This document shows positions 34,902-61,159 of a stretch of 64,000 bases of DNA, one piece after another. How positions within the stretch are numbered: the stretch's first letter is position 1; each line of letters starts with the position of its first letter. Source of the stretch: Mermis nigrescens (lineage: Eukaryota; Nematoda; Enoplea; Mermithida; Mermithidae); assembly GCA_036768485.1 (NCBI GenBank), contig JAVLUZ010000223.1, forward strand, positions 3,737,893-3,801,892, read 5' to 3'. Position numbers and translations under genes: made by a program. The notes beneath the pieces were generated by a model that ran no database searches, had not been told where the DNA came from, and saw only the letters and a list, made by a program, of their open reading frames with translations.

Positions 34902-35679
34902 TATAAACGAAATCAATTAAATCAGATTCAGAGACGTTGCGAAGCTAAAAGTACAACACAGCGTATTATTTCAATTTTCAAATTTAACAAATCATTCTTA
35001 GTTATCATTAATACGTACATGAAATACGCAGTCGGCTCTTTTCCGAAGGGAGGGCGATGAAATTCTAATTTTCAGAAATCTAATCAAAAATGTCAGATTT
35101 CCGCAATTCATGAAAATATGTCTAAGTGATTGTAACATTTTCCATAAAAAAGCTGCGAACATTACTAACAAGGGCTAGAGAAATAAAATTTTGAATTACT
35201 ACTCAATAAAGCAGCTTAAGAATCGAATTTTGTGGGATTTCTCTGAAACATTTTTTGAAAAAATATATTATTTCTTCAATGCTAATCTTCTTACTCTTTA
35301 CATGTGCTGCCAGTATATGTATTATGTAATGTGTGCACGAAAGTGAAACAAATTGAGAAAAAACAAATCAGAAAACTATTAAACGCAGTAGTCCGCCACA
35401 TCTTTACGAGTCCTACGGACCTCTTTTTGATCCGTGATAATATTACAAAATTTACGAATCTTTTCACTCGTAACATTCGATCGTTATATCTGGTGAGACC
35501 GCCCAGTCGTTATTCGTGAAAAGACTCGGACAAGGTACTCGTAGAACTCGTAACTCGTAGCCCGTGGCTCGTAATTCTCAGTTTTTGGTGAAACGGAAAT
35601 TTGTAGCACTCGTAGCCCGTACTCGTGAAACCGTCACCCGTAACTCGTAACTCGTAGCTTTGTGGTGAAACCGGGCCCA
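34222..35679. mobile_element. foldback element with ACGAGTT/AACTCGT iterons
   Basis: Left end CAGGGCCCGGTTTCA and right end TGGTGAAACCGGGCCC. Inside each are many ACGAGTTACGAGT-type units: plus sense at 34245-34450, inverted (CTCGTAACTCGTAGCCCGTG) at 35530-35665. The centre holds an AAT/ATT microsatellite. No duplication or gene seen. Confidence 0.75.
34655..34902. repeat. (AAT)n followed by (ATT)n microsatellite
   Basis: About 190 bp of AAT/TAATAA with few interruptions turn at about 34855 into ATT repeats, so the array can fold on itself. Long poly-Asn and poly-Ile frames here are artefacts. Confidence 0.95.
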
Positions 35680-35853
35680 GGACGCATTTTCAAAAAAGAA
35701 GTTTATTGCTCGTACGATGCTGATAAGATTTCAGGCATTGATTATTGGCCAATGTTGGCCCCGAATTTTCTGTTAAAGGCCAATATTGGCCAATAACGAT
35801 TGCATTAGGGCCAATATTTGCAAGATCTAAAATTCTAAAAAGCTTCACATTCT

Positions 35854-35917
35854 GTGGGTCTCGAACCCCGTACTTTCATGTTGTTAAACTCACGCGCGCA
35901 CACTGCGCCATAGCGGA
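35854..35917 (-). repeat. tRNA-like segment in the left arm
   Basis: Minus strand: TGGCGCAGTGTGC (box A), loop TTAACAA (would be Val-AAC) and GGGGTTCGAGACCC (perfect box B). The matching segment in the other arm is at 36803-36866 on the plus strand. Confidence 0.5.
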
Positions 35918-36802
35918 ATTTTGATCAAATTCTGAAGAATGATACTTATGCTATCTGTTATATACAGTATACGCAGTTGCTATTTTTTGTTTGAAAGAGA
36001 TTGTTTATCCTATCTTTTATGCCTATGTAGTTTGAATTGTATGGTAGGTATTTCTAATTGTCGTTGGTTTGCCTTACGTATTGCAAAATTCTACATATGT
36101 ACCTACGTTAATACATATGTACGTACATGTGTGCATAAATATTATAATGCCATGTCAGTATGCGATTTCAAATAGCTAGGTAGAGGTTACCTACCTATGT
36201 TAGCAGGACAATAGATACGTATAAAGGTACATACCTACGCAACTAGGTATAGTGTTTCATTTGATCGAGGGTTTTTTTGAAAAGTTTAAAGTGGCTACAA
36301 AGGTGTTTTATACTAGTGCGACAGCGAATAGGTATATTCTAAAAAATATCGAGTTGCATAACGATCTTTGATACTGCTAAGAGGCAAGACTGCATCATAT
36401 AGGTATGTACTTATAGGTCACTTTTGTAGCCTGGTTTATGCGGACTAAATTCAGCGGAAAAGCTTTCCAATAAACGAAACAGACTATACTTAATTCTGGT
36501 CATACAGATTCGGCGTGTGATATCTTACGCTTTACGGTAGGTTGAAATTCTCTTTAACATTTACTTGAATGTAAATAGTATTTTTCCAGCAGGTTCTAAT
36601 TTTTCTATATAATATGTTTATCATTATTTACTGTATTTTTTATTACATAATGTGTGTACTTCACTTGCTTTTCTCTTTCTCTTTTCTAGTCTTCCATTCC
36701 AATTTCTTATTTTTATTACATGTATCTTACAAAAATAGCAACTGCGTATACTGTATATAAGAGATAGCATTAGTATTATTCTTCTGATTTCTGATCACAA
36801 TT

Positions 36803-36866
36803 TCGGTATGGTGCATTGTGCTCGCGTGAGTTTACTAACTCAAAAGTACGGGGTTCGAAACTCACG
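36803..36866 (+). repeat. tRNA-like segment in the right arm
   Basis: TGGTGCATTGTGC, TGAGTTTACTAACTCA and GGGGTTCGAAACTC: box A and box B with changes relative to the other arm; acceptor stem not intact. Confidence 0.45.
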
Positions 36867-37934
36867 AATGTGAAGCTTTTTAAGAATTTTAAATCTTGCA
36901 AATATTGGCCCCTAATGTCACTAGTTATTGGCCAATATTGGCCTTTAACGAAAAATTCGGGGCCAACATTGGCCAATAATCAGTGCCTAAGATTTCAAGA
37001 CCGACTGTTTATATTTATCACAAGCTACAGTAATAATTTAGTTGAGTAAATATAGGCAATATTTCCACCTTATTTATCAGAATCGAAATCATAAAAAAAA
37101 TTCGAGCGCAGCTCAAAATCCGCCTGCATTAGAAACTGCCAAAAACATGCCGGACCCTATTAAAAACTGCCAAAACGGCGGGAAAACTGCCAACCTGGCA
37201 ACACCGGGCACATTCTTTCGATACAAATGAATAATTTTGTTTCTTTTGTCTCAGTTGATTTTTTTTGTTGCTCGACATGCTATAATAGTTCTGCTCTTAG
37301 TTAACTATTGCCAACTATAAGTACATTGAGATATTGGCGCAGCCAATTGCATTTTTAAAACGCAATTTAGCTCTTGGATGAAACGAACTCTTTTTATTCC
37401 ATTTATTTGTTCCGTCTCATAACCGGGGAAAATGGCGGAGACATCTGAGACAGAACGCGTTTTTTGCATTTATCCAAGAGCTTATTCAGCAAACCGTTCC
37501 TGAGGCTAAAGTAGTAACTCTATTTTCCCTACTTACTGTATGTCTGTAGCTACATAGGGTTTTTTCAATAAAAATTGTTAACAGCATGCAACTTTCGGGT
37601 AGAAGTTGCGCATTCCGCCTGTCATAAATTAATCGTTAAACGCAATGGACTACTATTTCAAACATAACAGCAATCTTCTGACTTTCGGGAGAGGGTTTCA
37701 CACACATAGTAGTATCGGTTTTTCGACGGTTACAAAAAATGTTCCAAGTTGGTAGAAAAACTACTTGAACGTATTCAGCTGCCGTTTGCTCAAAGGCGTC
37801 GAGTTTTCACTGTTTTGTTTGGGCCCAAAAAGGCACTTCATGCTCCCCGAAATTCCCATGCTATGCATTGCTGGTGGGAAGATCCTTAATGCCCTCCTTA
37901 CATGCGGCTCCGCGTTTAATTAAATGTGGAAAAT

Positions 37935-37940
37935 TTTATT
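37935..37940 (-). terminator. poly(A) signal of polyubiquitin
   Basis: AATAAA on the minus strand about 170 bp after the stop codon, the first canonical hexamer downstream of TGA. Confidence 0.6.
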
Positions 37941-38107
37941 TGTCAAATTAATCGCAATAAGCGTCGGAGGAAAAAAGCGAGAAAAATGGCGGTAAATGCG
38001 CGCCGCACCAATCGAGATAATATTAGTACAGAAACGTTAAATTTATGGGAAAAATTCAGTGACTGAGCGAAACGATAAAATAAATGAATGGTATCACTGA
38101 AAATCGA

Positions 38108-53249
<15,142 letters not shown>

Positions 53250-53260
53250 TCAAGGGACGA

Positions 53261-53275
53261 TTTCTAGAACTTTCT
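53261..53275 (-). promoter_or_regulatory. heat-shock element of polyubiquitin
   Basis: On the minus strand the site reads GAA-AG-TTC-TA-GAA, a perfect three-pentamer nGAAnnTTCnnGAAn array, about 17 bp upstream of the TATA box. This is the binding site of trimeric HSF1, so heat induction is expected. Confidence 0.85.
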
Positions 53276-53442
53276 TCGCATGACTAAGAAGAGGGCAACC
53301 ATAATGACATTTAGGTCTCACAACGAACATTGTAACTTGAAAATGCATTACTCAATTCTGAAAACTACTTTATATCCTGCCTAATCTACACTCTGTTTTT
53401 TAGCCTGTAGTCTAATCGGTCTAGGACATATCGCAGGACTGC

Positions 53443-53690
53443 TTTGGTGCGACCGCTTAGGCACGGCCATTTTGGTGCGGCCGTTTGGCGCGGCCGTTTT
53501 GGCGCGGCCGTTTTGGCGCGGCCGTTTTGGCGCGGCCGTTTTGGCGCGGCCGTTTTAGCGCGGCCGTTTTGGCGCGGCCGTTTTGGCGCGGCCGTTTTGG
53601 CGCACCGTTTTGGCGCGAGGACGTTTTGGCGCAACCGTTTTGGCGCAGTCATTTTGGCGCAAATGTTTTTGTGTAATTTGATGACAAAAT
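53443..53690 (+). repeat. minisatellite TTTTGGCGCGGCCG
   Basis: About 14 units of 14-16 bp, GC-rich against AT-rich surroundings, just upstream of the polyubiquitin promoter (about 165 bp from the heat-shock element). Degenerate units in the opposite orientation (GCGCCAAAACGTCC) recur at 56032-56162. Confidence 0.9.
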
Positions 53691-54169
53691 TTTAATGTCT
53701 GATTAAGACAAACATGGACAGCTTATCTAAGGCGTTTTCTAAAGACCTGCTCATTTGTGCATCGTGGGCATTGTAAAAATTATGTGGTCTTCATACTCGA
53801 ATTTTTTTAAAGATAAAAATGAATAAAAAATTTGATAGACGGGTCAAAAACAATAGGTACTTTCCGATGGTTGTGTACAGTTAGACGCTGGCTAGCGTTA
53901 AAAAATGGAAAATTGAATAGAAATTGGAATTTCGATTTATTTGACCTTTGATGTGACAAAAATGGTTAGTCTGCAAAATGTTCTTCTGATTTTTCCGGTG
54001 CGAAAAGCTTCCAGCTCATAGTGATTTGCATGCTTCGTGACTCAGAAACTTAAGTTTAGAAAAGAAAAGCTCTTTTCAACCTTTTGTTCGTACGGTGATG
54101 CATTGGAGAGAAGCATAAAACTTGCTACGATATCTCTGACATAATTCCATTTCGCTCCCTCATCGCTGA

Positions 54170-54436
54170 TTCATTTCCTGTGTATTCCATTCCAAACGGC
54201 CCGTCTTCGCTAATGTCTTATTACTGTGTCATTTTTTCACTGCGCAAATGGCTTCATCAATTATGCTCTGGTGAGAGCTGGTTGCTTTAAGCTCTTCTTG
54301 CTGATGTTTAATGTGCTTTGCTTAACACGTGGAACATCTAACGAAGTGCAGCAACAACCTAAAACGTGAAATATTCTGTTACACTTATAAGTTGTAAAGC
54401 GAAAATGGACCGTTTGGAATGAAACAAACTATAGTC
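54170..54436. mobile_element. MITE with CATTCCAAACGGCCC ends, copy 1
   Basis: Left ATTCCATTCCAAACGGCCC, right AAAATGGACCGTTTGGAATG followed by ACTATAG. Related copies at 56166-56398 and 56422-56660. Confidence 0.7.
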
Positions 54437-54545
54437 TTGCATTTCAATATGAAAAAATTCCGCAGAAACTTCTCTGATTACCGAAAATGAGCTGTCTATT
54501 TTGCATGCTTCTAATATTCAATCGTTTAAATTAATGCTCGGTGCC

Positions 54546-54912
54546 ATGCATAAATGTGGCCCAAAAAGTTTTAAAAAGTGACTTTTTTGAGCTAAAAAAT
54601 TATGGGTTATGTCAAAAGTCACTGTTTTTTTACGTTTCGGACAATGCTTGTTCTAAACATGAAAACATAAGAAAATTATCGAAGAAATTTGAAAAAAATT
54701 GAGTAAATTGAACGAAATGTAGTCAAAAAATGTGTGTACGGCACGAAGGTCCGAAACTTCGACACTTTTGAGCCAAAAATGAGCTGAAAACACTTAAAAA
54801 TGTACTCTTCTTACAGTTTTTACGAATCGAAAATTCTAGGGGGTCGCTCGCAGCCATTTTGCGGCGGTCAGTAGCTATTCTGGAGGTCAAAGGCCCCATG
54901 AACATGTAGCTA
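54546..54912 (+). mobile_element. family-B MITE, decayed copy
   Basis: CATGCATAAATGTGGCCC at the left, TCTAAACATGAAAACAT inside and a degraded GGCACGAAGGTCCG where other copies have the GC hairpin. Confidence 0.45.
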
Positions 54913-55286
54913 CCGCCAAAAATTTGATATTCTATCGGGAAAAAACGGTCAACAGTGTAAATAAACCCACTATCTACAAACTTTTCGCGTTCCCTTTTAG
55001 ACACTATGCCATTTTGAGCGGCGTCAGCCATAGAAGACTTTTCATAACAGACCAATACACTCGGAAATCGCCAGCATCCAATAGGATTTTCAATATTGCT
55101 CTATTTTCGTCACATTAGGGAAGTGTAGCTAGCGTCCATTCTCACGCAATCACGATATTTCTCATTATGTATTCATTTCTTAAATTTTTTTGTTACCTGA
55201 TCTTGCAGCTAATACAGTGCCTCCAGCGAATAACCCTCACATATGTACATATAAGTACATATACATACACACACACGAACACTGCA

Positions 55287-55563
55287 CATACATCACACCT
55301 GGGCGTGGAGGGGTTTGGGGGGTATGCACCCCCCCCCCCCCCCCCGAGAAACCAAAATACCCCCTAGAAATCAAAAATACCCCAGAATTCAATTTTTGAA
55401 ATTTTTTCTCTCGTTTTTTTCGCAATTTTTTGATGTGAATGGATAGTGCTCGATGAGAAACGTCGAAAAGTGGGTTTTTTCGCCATACCACCATTTTTAA
55501 GGCCATTTTTTGACCTTTTGAAAGATCTTGCACCCCCCCCAGAATTTTTGTGCTGCCCACGTA
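55287..55563 (-). mobile_element. family-A MITE, copy 4
   Basis: CACACCTGGGCGTGG at the left, TGTGCTGCCCACGTATG at the right. Forms an inverted pair with the copy at 55697-55947. A run of 18 or more C lies at about 55329-55346. Confidence 0.75.
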
Positions 55564-55696
55564 TGATGTATATTGTACCTACATACATATGTACATGTAC
55601 ATACATGCATATAGCCAGATATCAGCGCATGCATAGCGCAGAACATAACCTATGTACTTATATTTCTATTAGCAAAAGCTAAGTACATACTTGTGC

Positions 55697-55947
55697 CCAT
55701 ACGTGGGCAGCAAGAAAATTCTGGGGGGTGCAAGATTTTTCAAAGGTCAAAAAATTGCCTTAAAAGTGGTGGTATGGCGAAAAAACACAATTTTTTGACG
55801 TTTCTCATTGAGCACTATCTATTGGCATCAAAATATTGCGAAAAAATGAAAAAAATTTTAAAAATTGAATTCTGGGGGTATTTTGATTTCTGGGGGGTAT
55901 TTTGGTTTCTCGGGGATACCCCAAACTCCCCCACGCCCGGGTGTGCT
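55697..55947 (+). mobile_element. family-A MITE, copy 5
   Basis: CATACGTGGGCAGCAAG at the left and CCACGCCCGGGTGTG at the right; inverted relative to copy 4 with about 130 bp between. Confidence 0.75.
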
Positions 55948-56031
55948 TGTACCTATCTATGTACATCATACCGAAATGATTTTGTACTGTGTATGCACGT
56001 GATGTGTATGTAATGTACGCGTCTGGTCCTC

Positions 56032-56162
56032 TTGCGCCAAAACGTCCCTCATACTGTTGCGCCAAAACAGCCGCGCCAAAGTGTCCCTCCGCCAAAATGT
56101 CCTTGCGCCAAAATGGCCGTGCCAAAAGGGCCGCGTAAAAGTGGCTGCGCCCAAACGTCCCA
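56032..56162 (-). repeat. degenerate inverted copy of the minisatellite
   Basis: GCGCCAAAACGTCCCTC, GCGCCAAAACAGCC, GCCAAAATGTCC and similar units, reverse complements of TTTTGGCGC units. More forward units at 56647-56705 (GACGTTTGGGCGCAGCCG). Confidence 0.8.
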
Positions 56163-56165
56163 TTT

Positions 56166-56398
56166 AGAGTCTATTCCATTCCAAATGGCCCATTTTCACA
56201 AAATTCTTATTACTGTATGAGTTTTTCACTGCGTCAATGGCTTCTTCAATTTTGCTCTCGTAGTGACTCTATGCTTCAAACTTGTCGTAACATGTGACGT
56301 ATCTAGCAAATCGCCACAACCATCTAAACCGTAAAATACTCTGCTACAGCAATAAGCTGTAAAACAAAAATGGGCCGTTTGGAATGGAACAGACTATA
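56166..56398. mobile_element. MITE with CATTCCAAACGGCCC ends, copy 2
   Basis: Left AGTCTATTCCATTCCAAATG, right GGGCCGTTTGGAATGGAAC then AGACTATA. Interior keeps TTCACTGCGTCAATGGCTTC, as in copy 1. Confidence 0.75.
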
Positions 56399-56421
56399 TT
56401 GCATGGATTCTCTCGGTGAAC

Positions 56422-56660
56422 TTTAGTCTGTTCCATTCCAAACAGCCCATTTTAGCTTACTGTAGCATAATATTTTTATGGTTTAGGTTGTTGCAGCAGT
56501 TTGTTAGATGCACCACGTGATAAGCAAAGGACACTAAACATCATTAAGAAGAATTTACAGCAACCAGCTCTTACTCTTATAAGAAGTTATTTATGCAATG
56601 AAACTCTAATACAGCAATAAGACTAGCGAAAATGGGTCGTTTGACATGAGGAATATGACG
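56422..56660. mobile_element. MITE with CATTCCAAACGGCCC ends, copy 3
   Basis: Left TAGTCTGTTCCATTCCAAAC; right end degraded (AAAATGGGTCGTTTGACATG). Interior in opposite orientation to copies 1 and 2. Confidence 0.65.
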
Positions 56661-56940
56661 TTTGGGCGCAGCCGTTTTGGCTTAGCTAAGCGTAACTGTT
56701 TTGGTTACATTAAATCATAGGTAGCGCGATAACGCTACCTATAATATGCTTGGCCATCCTTTTTCTTACATGTTTATCACAGCGAGTGCGAAATTTGTGT
56801 CCCCCCTCACAGCAGCAGCGGCACACACCTGGGAGGTGCGGTTTTTTTAATCGATGGATAATTAAAAAATTCGAAGCCTGTCTTTTTTTGTTTACACTTA
56901 ATACCGAGTTAGCAATGAGTAAACCGAAAAAATCAAATAA

Positions 56941-58990
56941 TTTGCGGAGGGCCAATTTTTTTTAAATGTTGCCCCCAAGTTGCAGATTACGAATCTGAAC
57001 TAAAAATTTCTTTACATTCAATAGTTGTTACATGTTTTTACTCTTTGCGTGTCCTTCAGCTTATCTAACTCAATTTTGGTTTTGTGCAGTCCAATTAGTT
57101 TTATGATGTAGAAGGTTGCAATATCTCAAAACTGAATTTTTTCTCTTTTAACGCAATATTTATTGATCTGTGATCGTTTTAGTGTAAAGAGTTCGAGACG
57201 AAAAACGAAATTTTTCTACTTACTCCGCTAAGTAGGCGGAACATGCTAATTATGCTTAAAATGTGCCCTGACCTTAGCGTTACAGATCCTAGTTTATTTT
57301 GTTTCTATACACCCAATAGTTGTTACATGTAAAATTTTAAGACCTTAAAAATTTTAAACCTTAAAATCAGACCTTAAAATTTCTTTACACTCGGTATTAG
57401 CACAAGTGTAAAGTTTACACCGAGAAGCAATTTTCCGCCCAGAGCATTGGGTATCAAACAATTTGCGGAGGGCCAATTTTTTTAAAAAAATGTTATTACT
57501 TAATTATATATTACGAATCAGACCTTAAAATTTCTTTACACTCAATGTGTAGTTGCACAAAAGTGTAAAGTATACGGGTTTTATACTGTTAGCGTATCCT
57601 AAAGCTTATCTAACTCAATTTTGGTTTCTGTGCAGTCCAACTGGTTTTATAAAGTAGAGGGTTACAATATCTCAAAAACGTAAAATTTTTTTTCTAATGC
57701 AATATTTCTCGATCTCTGATCGTTTTAGTGTAAAGGGTTCGAGACGAAAAACGAAATTTCTCCAGCTACTCCGCTAAGTAGGGGGAACATGCTAATTATG
57801 CTTAAAATGTGCCCTGACCTTAGTGTTACAGATGCTAGTTTATTTTGTTTCTATAGAGTCAATATTGCGTTATATGCACAAGTGTAAAGTCTACACTGAG
57901 AAGCACTTTTCCGCCCAGAGCATTGAGTATCAAACAATTTGCGGAGGGTTAATTTTTTTAAAAATGTTGCCTCTAAGTTGTGGATAACGAATCTGAAATT
58001 AACATTTCTTTACACTGAATAGTTGTGGCACAAAACTGTAAAGTAAACGAATTATTTACTGTTGGCGTGTCCTAAAACTTATATAACTTAATTTTGGTTT
58101 CTGTGCAGTCCAACTGGTTTTATAATGTAGAGGGTTACAAACATGTCAAAACGTAAAATTTTTTCTCTTTTAACGCAGTATTTCTCGATCTGTGATTGTT
58201 TTAGTGTAAAAGGTTCGAGACGAAAAGTGACATTTCTTCAGCTACTCCGCTAAGTAGGCGGAACATGCTAATTATGCTTAAAATGTGCCCTGACCTTAGC
58301 GTTACAGATCCTAGTTGATTTTGTTTCTATACACCCAACACTGCGTCATTCGCACAAGTGTAAAGTTTACACTGAGAAGCTCTTTTCCTCCCAGAGCATT
58401 GGGTATCAAACAATTCGCGTAGGACCAATATTTTTAATGTTGCCCCTAAGTTGTAGATTGCGAATCTGACCTTAAAATTTCTTTACACTCAATGGTTATT
58501 GCACAAAAAAGTAAAGTATACGGGTTTTTTACTGTTAGCGTGTCCTGAAACTTGTCTAACTCAATTTTGGTTTCTGTGCTGTCCAAATGGTTTTATAATG
58601 TAGAAGAGGGTTACAACATCTCAAAACAAAATTTTTTTCTCTTCCAACGCAATATTTCTCGATCTGTGATTGTTTTAGTGTAAAAGGTTCGAGACGAAAA
58701 GTGACATTCATTCAGCTACTCCACGAAGTAGGCAGAACATGCTAATTATGCTTAAAATGTGCCCTGACCTTAGGGTTACAGATCCTAGTTCATTTTATTT
58801 CTATACACCCAACATTGCGTTATTCGCACAAGTGTAAAGTTTATACTGAGAAGCACTTTTGGTTTTATAATGTAAAGGGCTACAATATCTTAAAACGTAA
58901 ATTTTTTCTCTTTTAACGCAATATTTATTGATCTGTGATCGTTTTAGTGTAAAGGGTTCGAGACGAAAAAAGAAATTTCTAAAGCTACTT
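56941..58990 (+). repeat. tandem array of about 475-bp units
   Basis: Units start at TTTGCGGAGGGCCAATTTTT near 56941, 57462, 57939 and 58414, with a fifth partial copy from 58855. Shared blocks are CTTTACACTCAAT, GATCTGTGATCGTTTTAGTG, CTCCGCTAAGTAGGCGGAAC and CACAAGTGTAAAGTTTACAC. No open frame is conserved between units. Confidence 0.9.
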
Positions 58991-59055
58991 GCACCCCCAG
59001 AATTTTGCGCTGCCCACCTATGGATATATGGCCTGAATTTTTAAATAAAAGAAGG

Positions 59056-59712
59056 GAACTAGGAAAGAAAAAATACTCCGATGGAACAAAAAAGGTAAAT
59101 ATACTTGAATTTCTTCATTGCTAAGGATATAAAAGGAGGGGACTAGGGAAAATTTCCCTATATGCGCTGAAGCCATATGAATGTGCTAAACAGTTAGACT
59201 TCCCCTAAAGAACGCAAAAATCGAAGTATATTCTGCGGCCTGTGAAAAATGAGGGTGTAGTCACAAAGCTTATTTTAGTGTTTCGCAAAAGAGCATTGAA
59301 GACACTTTCATGATTATTAAATAATCAATGCATTACTTATTTAATGAAATCTTGACCTTTCACAATGCTCTGGAGTAAAAGATAATCGTGTAAACTTTAC
59401 ACCTACATGGCCAACTCAATAGTTTTCTTGAAAAACAACAAAAAATTTCTTCAAATTTTCCAAAATAAAGTAATCAAAATACTCGCCATCATAATCGAAA
59501 TTACTACGGAAAATCTGCAGAAACGCGCATAGGCCGCAGAATATACTTCGATTTTTGCGTTGCTTAGGGAAGTCTAACTGTTTTGCACATTCCTATGGCT
59601 TCAGCGCATATAGGGAAATTTTCCCTAGTCCCCTCCATTTACATCCTTAGCAATGAAGAAATTCATGTACTTACCTTTTTTGTTCCATCGGAGCATTTTT
59701 CTTTGCTAGTTA
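59056..59712. mobile_element. foldback element with about 190-bp arms
   Basis: Left arm 59056-59250 and right arm 59520-59712 are inverted copies (ACTCCGATGGAACAAAAAAG against TTTTTTGTTCCATCGGAG; CGCAAAAATCGAAGTATATT against its complement). The spacer of about 270 bp shows nothing. Confidence 0.85.
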
Positions 59713-59789
59713 CAAAATGAACATAAGTGTCTGATTTAGACAGAAATATTTGCGCAGTCAAGGAATTTTGTTGAACTATTCATTTGAAT

Positions 59790-59935
59790 CACACATCCGT
59801 GGCATGACCGAAATTCTGGGGTTTTTGAGCATCAATAATTTTCCTTGATAAAAAACCAAAAGATTGATAGTCAAAAACGCAATTTTCCGATGTTTTTTGT
59901 GCTGCCTATTGACATACAAAAAGGAAAAGATGATA
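59790..59935 (+). mobile_element. family-A MITE, decayed fragment
   Basis: GTGGCATGACCGAAATTCTG, then weak similarity through a CAAAAACGCAATTTTCCGA core. A further right-end fragment (CACCCCCAGAATTTTGCGCT) lies at 58989-59030. Confidence 0.35.
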
Positions 59936-60059
59936 GATTGAATAGACAGGAATTTTGATTTTAATAATATTTATATCTACAATAATATTGATAACATGAT
60001 CTATAATTTCTGTAATTATATTATTAAGTTAGCATCAGTTATGAAAAAAATGGAATTCA

Positions 60060-60890
60060 GGGGTCCGTAAACACTCTGTTGGTTGCTACTGTAGGTACGA
60101 AACTCCGAATTTTCATGCTCGTCTTTAATTTACATGCTTTTATGTACACAAGTACTCACTCATAAAACATGCAGTATTCGAGTATACTTCTAGTTTCATT
60201 TTTGAAACGATAAAGCTTTTTGTTAGAATTTTTGATCGCAGTACGTCATTAATGAGATGCGCAAAATTTATGCCGTGAAGGGATAAATTGATAATCGGTT
60301 ATTTTTTAGTTGTCTATAACTGAGTTTCGCTAGGAATAAAATCTTGAGATGTGAAAATTTATTCTCTGATGATCGTACTTTATTTCTATTTTATTCAATT
60401 TATCCCGACTTAAAAGCGGAAAAGTTGGCTGAGAAAATTCATACAAAATCTGTTTTTACACCATCCACTAGAGTGTAAAGTTTACACCCCTAGATCTAAG
60501 TCCGTATTGAGTGTTCGAAAGTTTGCTGGCAAGCTGAAAGTAGCCCTTAAGCCGTAGTACATTTTTGCTGAAATAAATTTCTTGGGATTCCCAACCGGAT
60601 TTGTTGACAGACAAAAAAGGCAAAAATGGGTTTTTTCTCACCCTCAGATTCTCTACACTCTTTACACTGCCACTCTGGAAATAAGTCACTTTTCAAAAAA
60701 AGAAGTAGTTTTGAGCTAACTCAATTGTCTACATTTTAAAAACTCATTGAACAGATTGCAAAACTGAGTTAGGAAAGTCCGATAACCGACCAAAATTTAA
60801 AAAAGTATATGTTATAACGTTACAGTAAAACTTTATCCGCTCGTCCCAGTATTGCTGTAGGGGGCATACGCTGGAGGTAGCCGAATATAT
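60060..60890. other. stretch without recognised genes
   Basis: Contains GTGTAAAGTTTACACC at 60473-60488 and CACTCTTTACACTG at 60655, motifs shared with the 475-bp array; otherwise unremarkable. Confidence 0.4.
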
Positions 60891-61159
60891 TATAGGTACG
60901 CGCTATGCGCTACCTATGATTTTATCATTGAAATTTAACAGTAAAGTATTCTGTTTTTCAAAGTTCTCGGGACTCTTTCCAATACCCCATCCCCTTGGAT
61001 GGAAATGTTTGCTTGAGCGCGCATGTTAAAGTCCATGTTAAAATCTAAAATTTAAAATTTAAAATCCCACCTATGTTAAAAGAATTAGATTTTTCGCATT
61101 CTCAACACTTATTGGCTTAGCCGATCCAATCTATGTATGTACATAATTTAAGGTAGCAT

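Larger units (their letters stand above)
35729..36997. mobile_element. foldback element with GGCCAATATTGGCC iterons and tRNA-like arms
   Basis: Arms 35729-36000 and about 36722-36997 are inverted repeats. Each begins GCAYTGATTATTGGCCAATG and carries palindromic TTGGCCAATATTGGCC units, then a tRNA-like segment, then ACAGTATACGCAGTTGCTAT (reverse complement in the other arm). The spacer of about 720 bp has no gene. Confidence 0.7.
56712..60922. mobile_element. 4.2-kb region bounded by inverted palindromic ends
   Basis: Each end is a hairpin, ATAGGTAGCG...CGCTACCTAT at 56717-56742 and ATAGGTACGCGC...GCTACCTAT at 60892-60917. Flanking AAATCAT and TAATAT appear in inverted order at the other end. 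It contains the 475-bp array, a foldback at 59.06-59.71 kb and GTGTAAAGTTTACAC motifs. No coding sequence recognised. Confidence 0.55.

Noticed and set aside
34599..35060. Frames of poly-Asn and poly-Ile over 80-140 codons
   Set aside because: They are six-frame readings of the AAT/ATT microsatellite, present on both strands at once.
35854..36866. Functional tRNA genes
   Set aside because: Box A and B are present but acceptor stems do not pair, and both lie in transposon arms.
53443..53690. CRISPR-like array
   Set aside because: There are no unique spacers between units, and the sequence context is eukaryotic.
53386..53695. Arg/Pro- and Trp/Arg-rich frames
   Set aside because: They only read through the 14-16 bp minisatellite; open in several frames on both strands.
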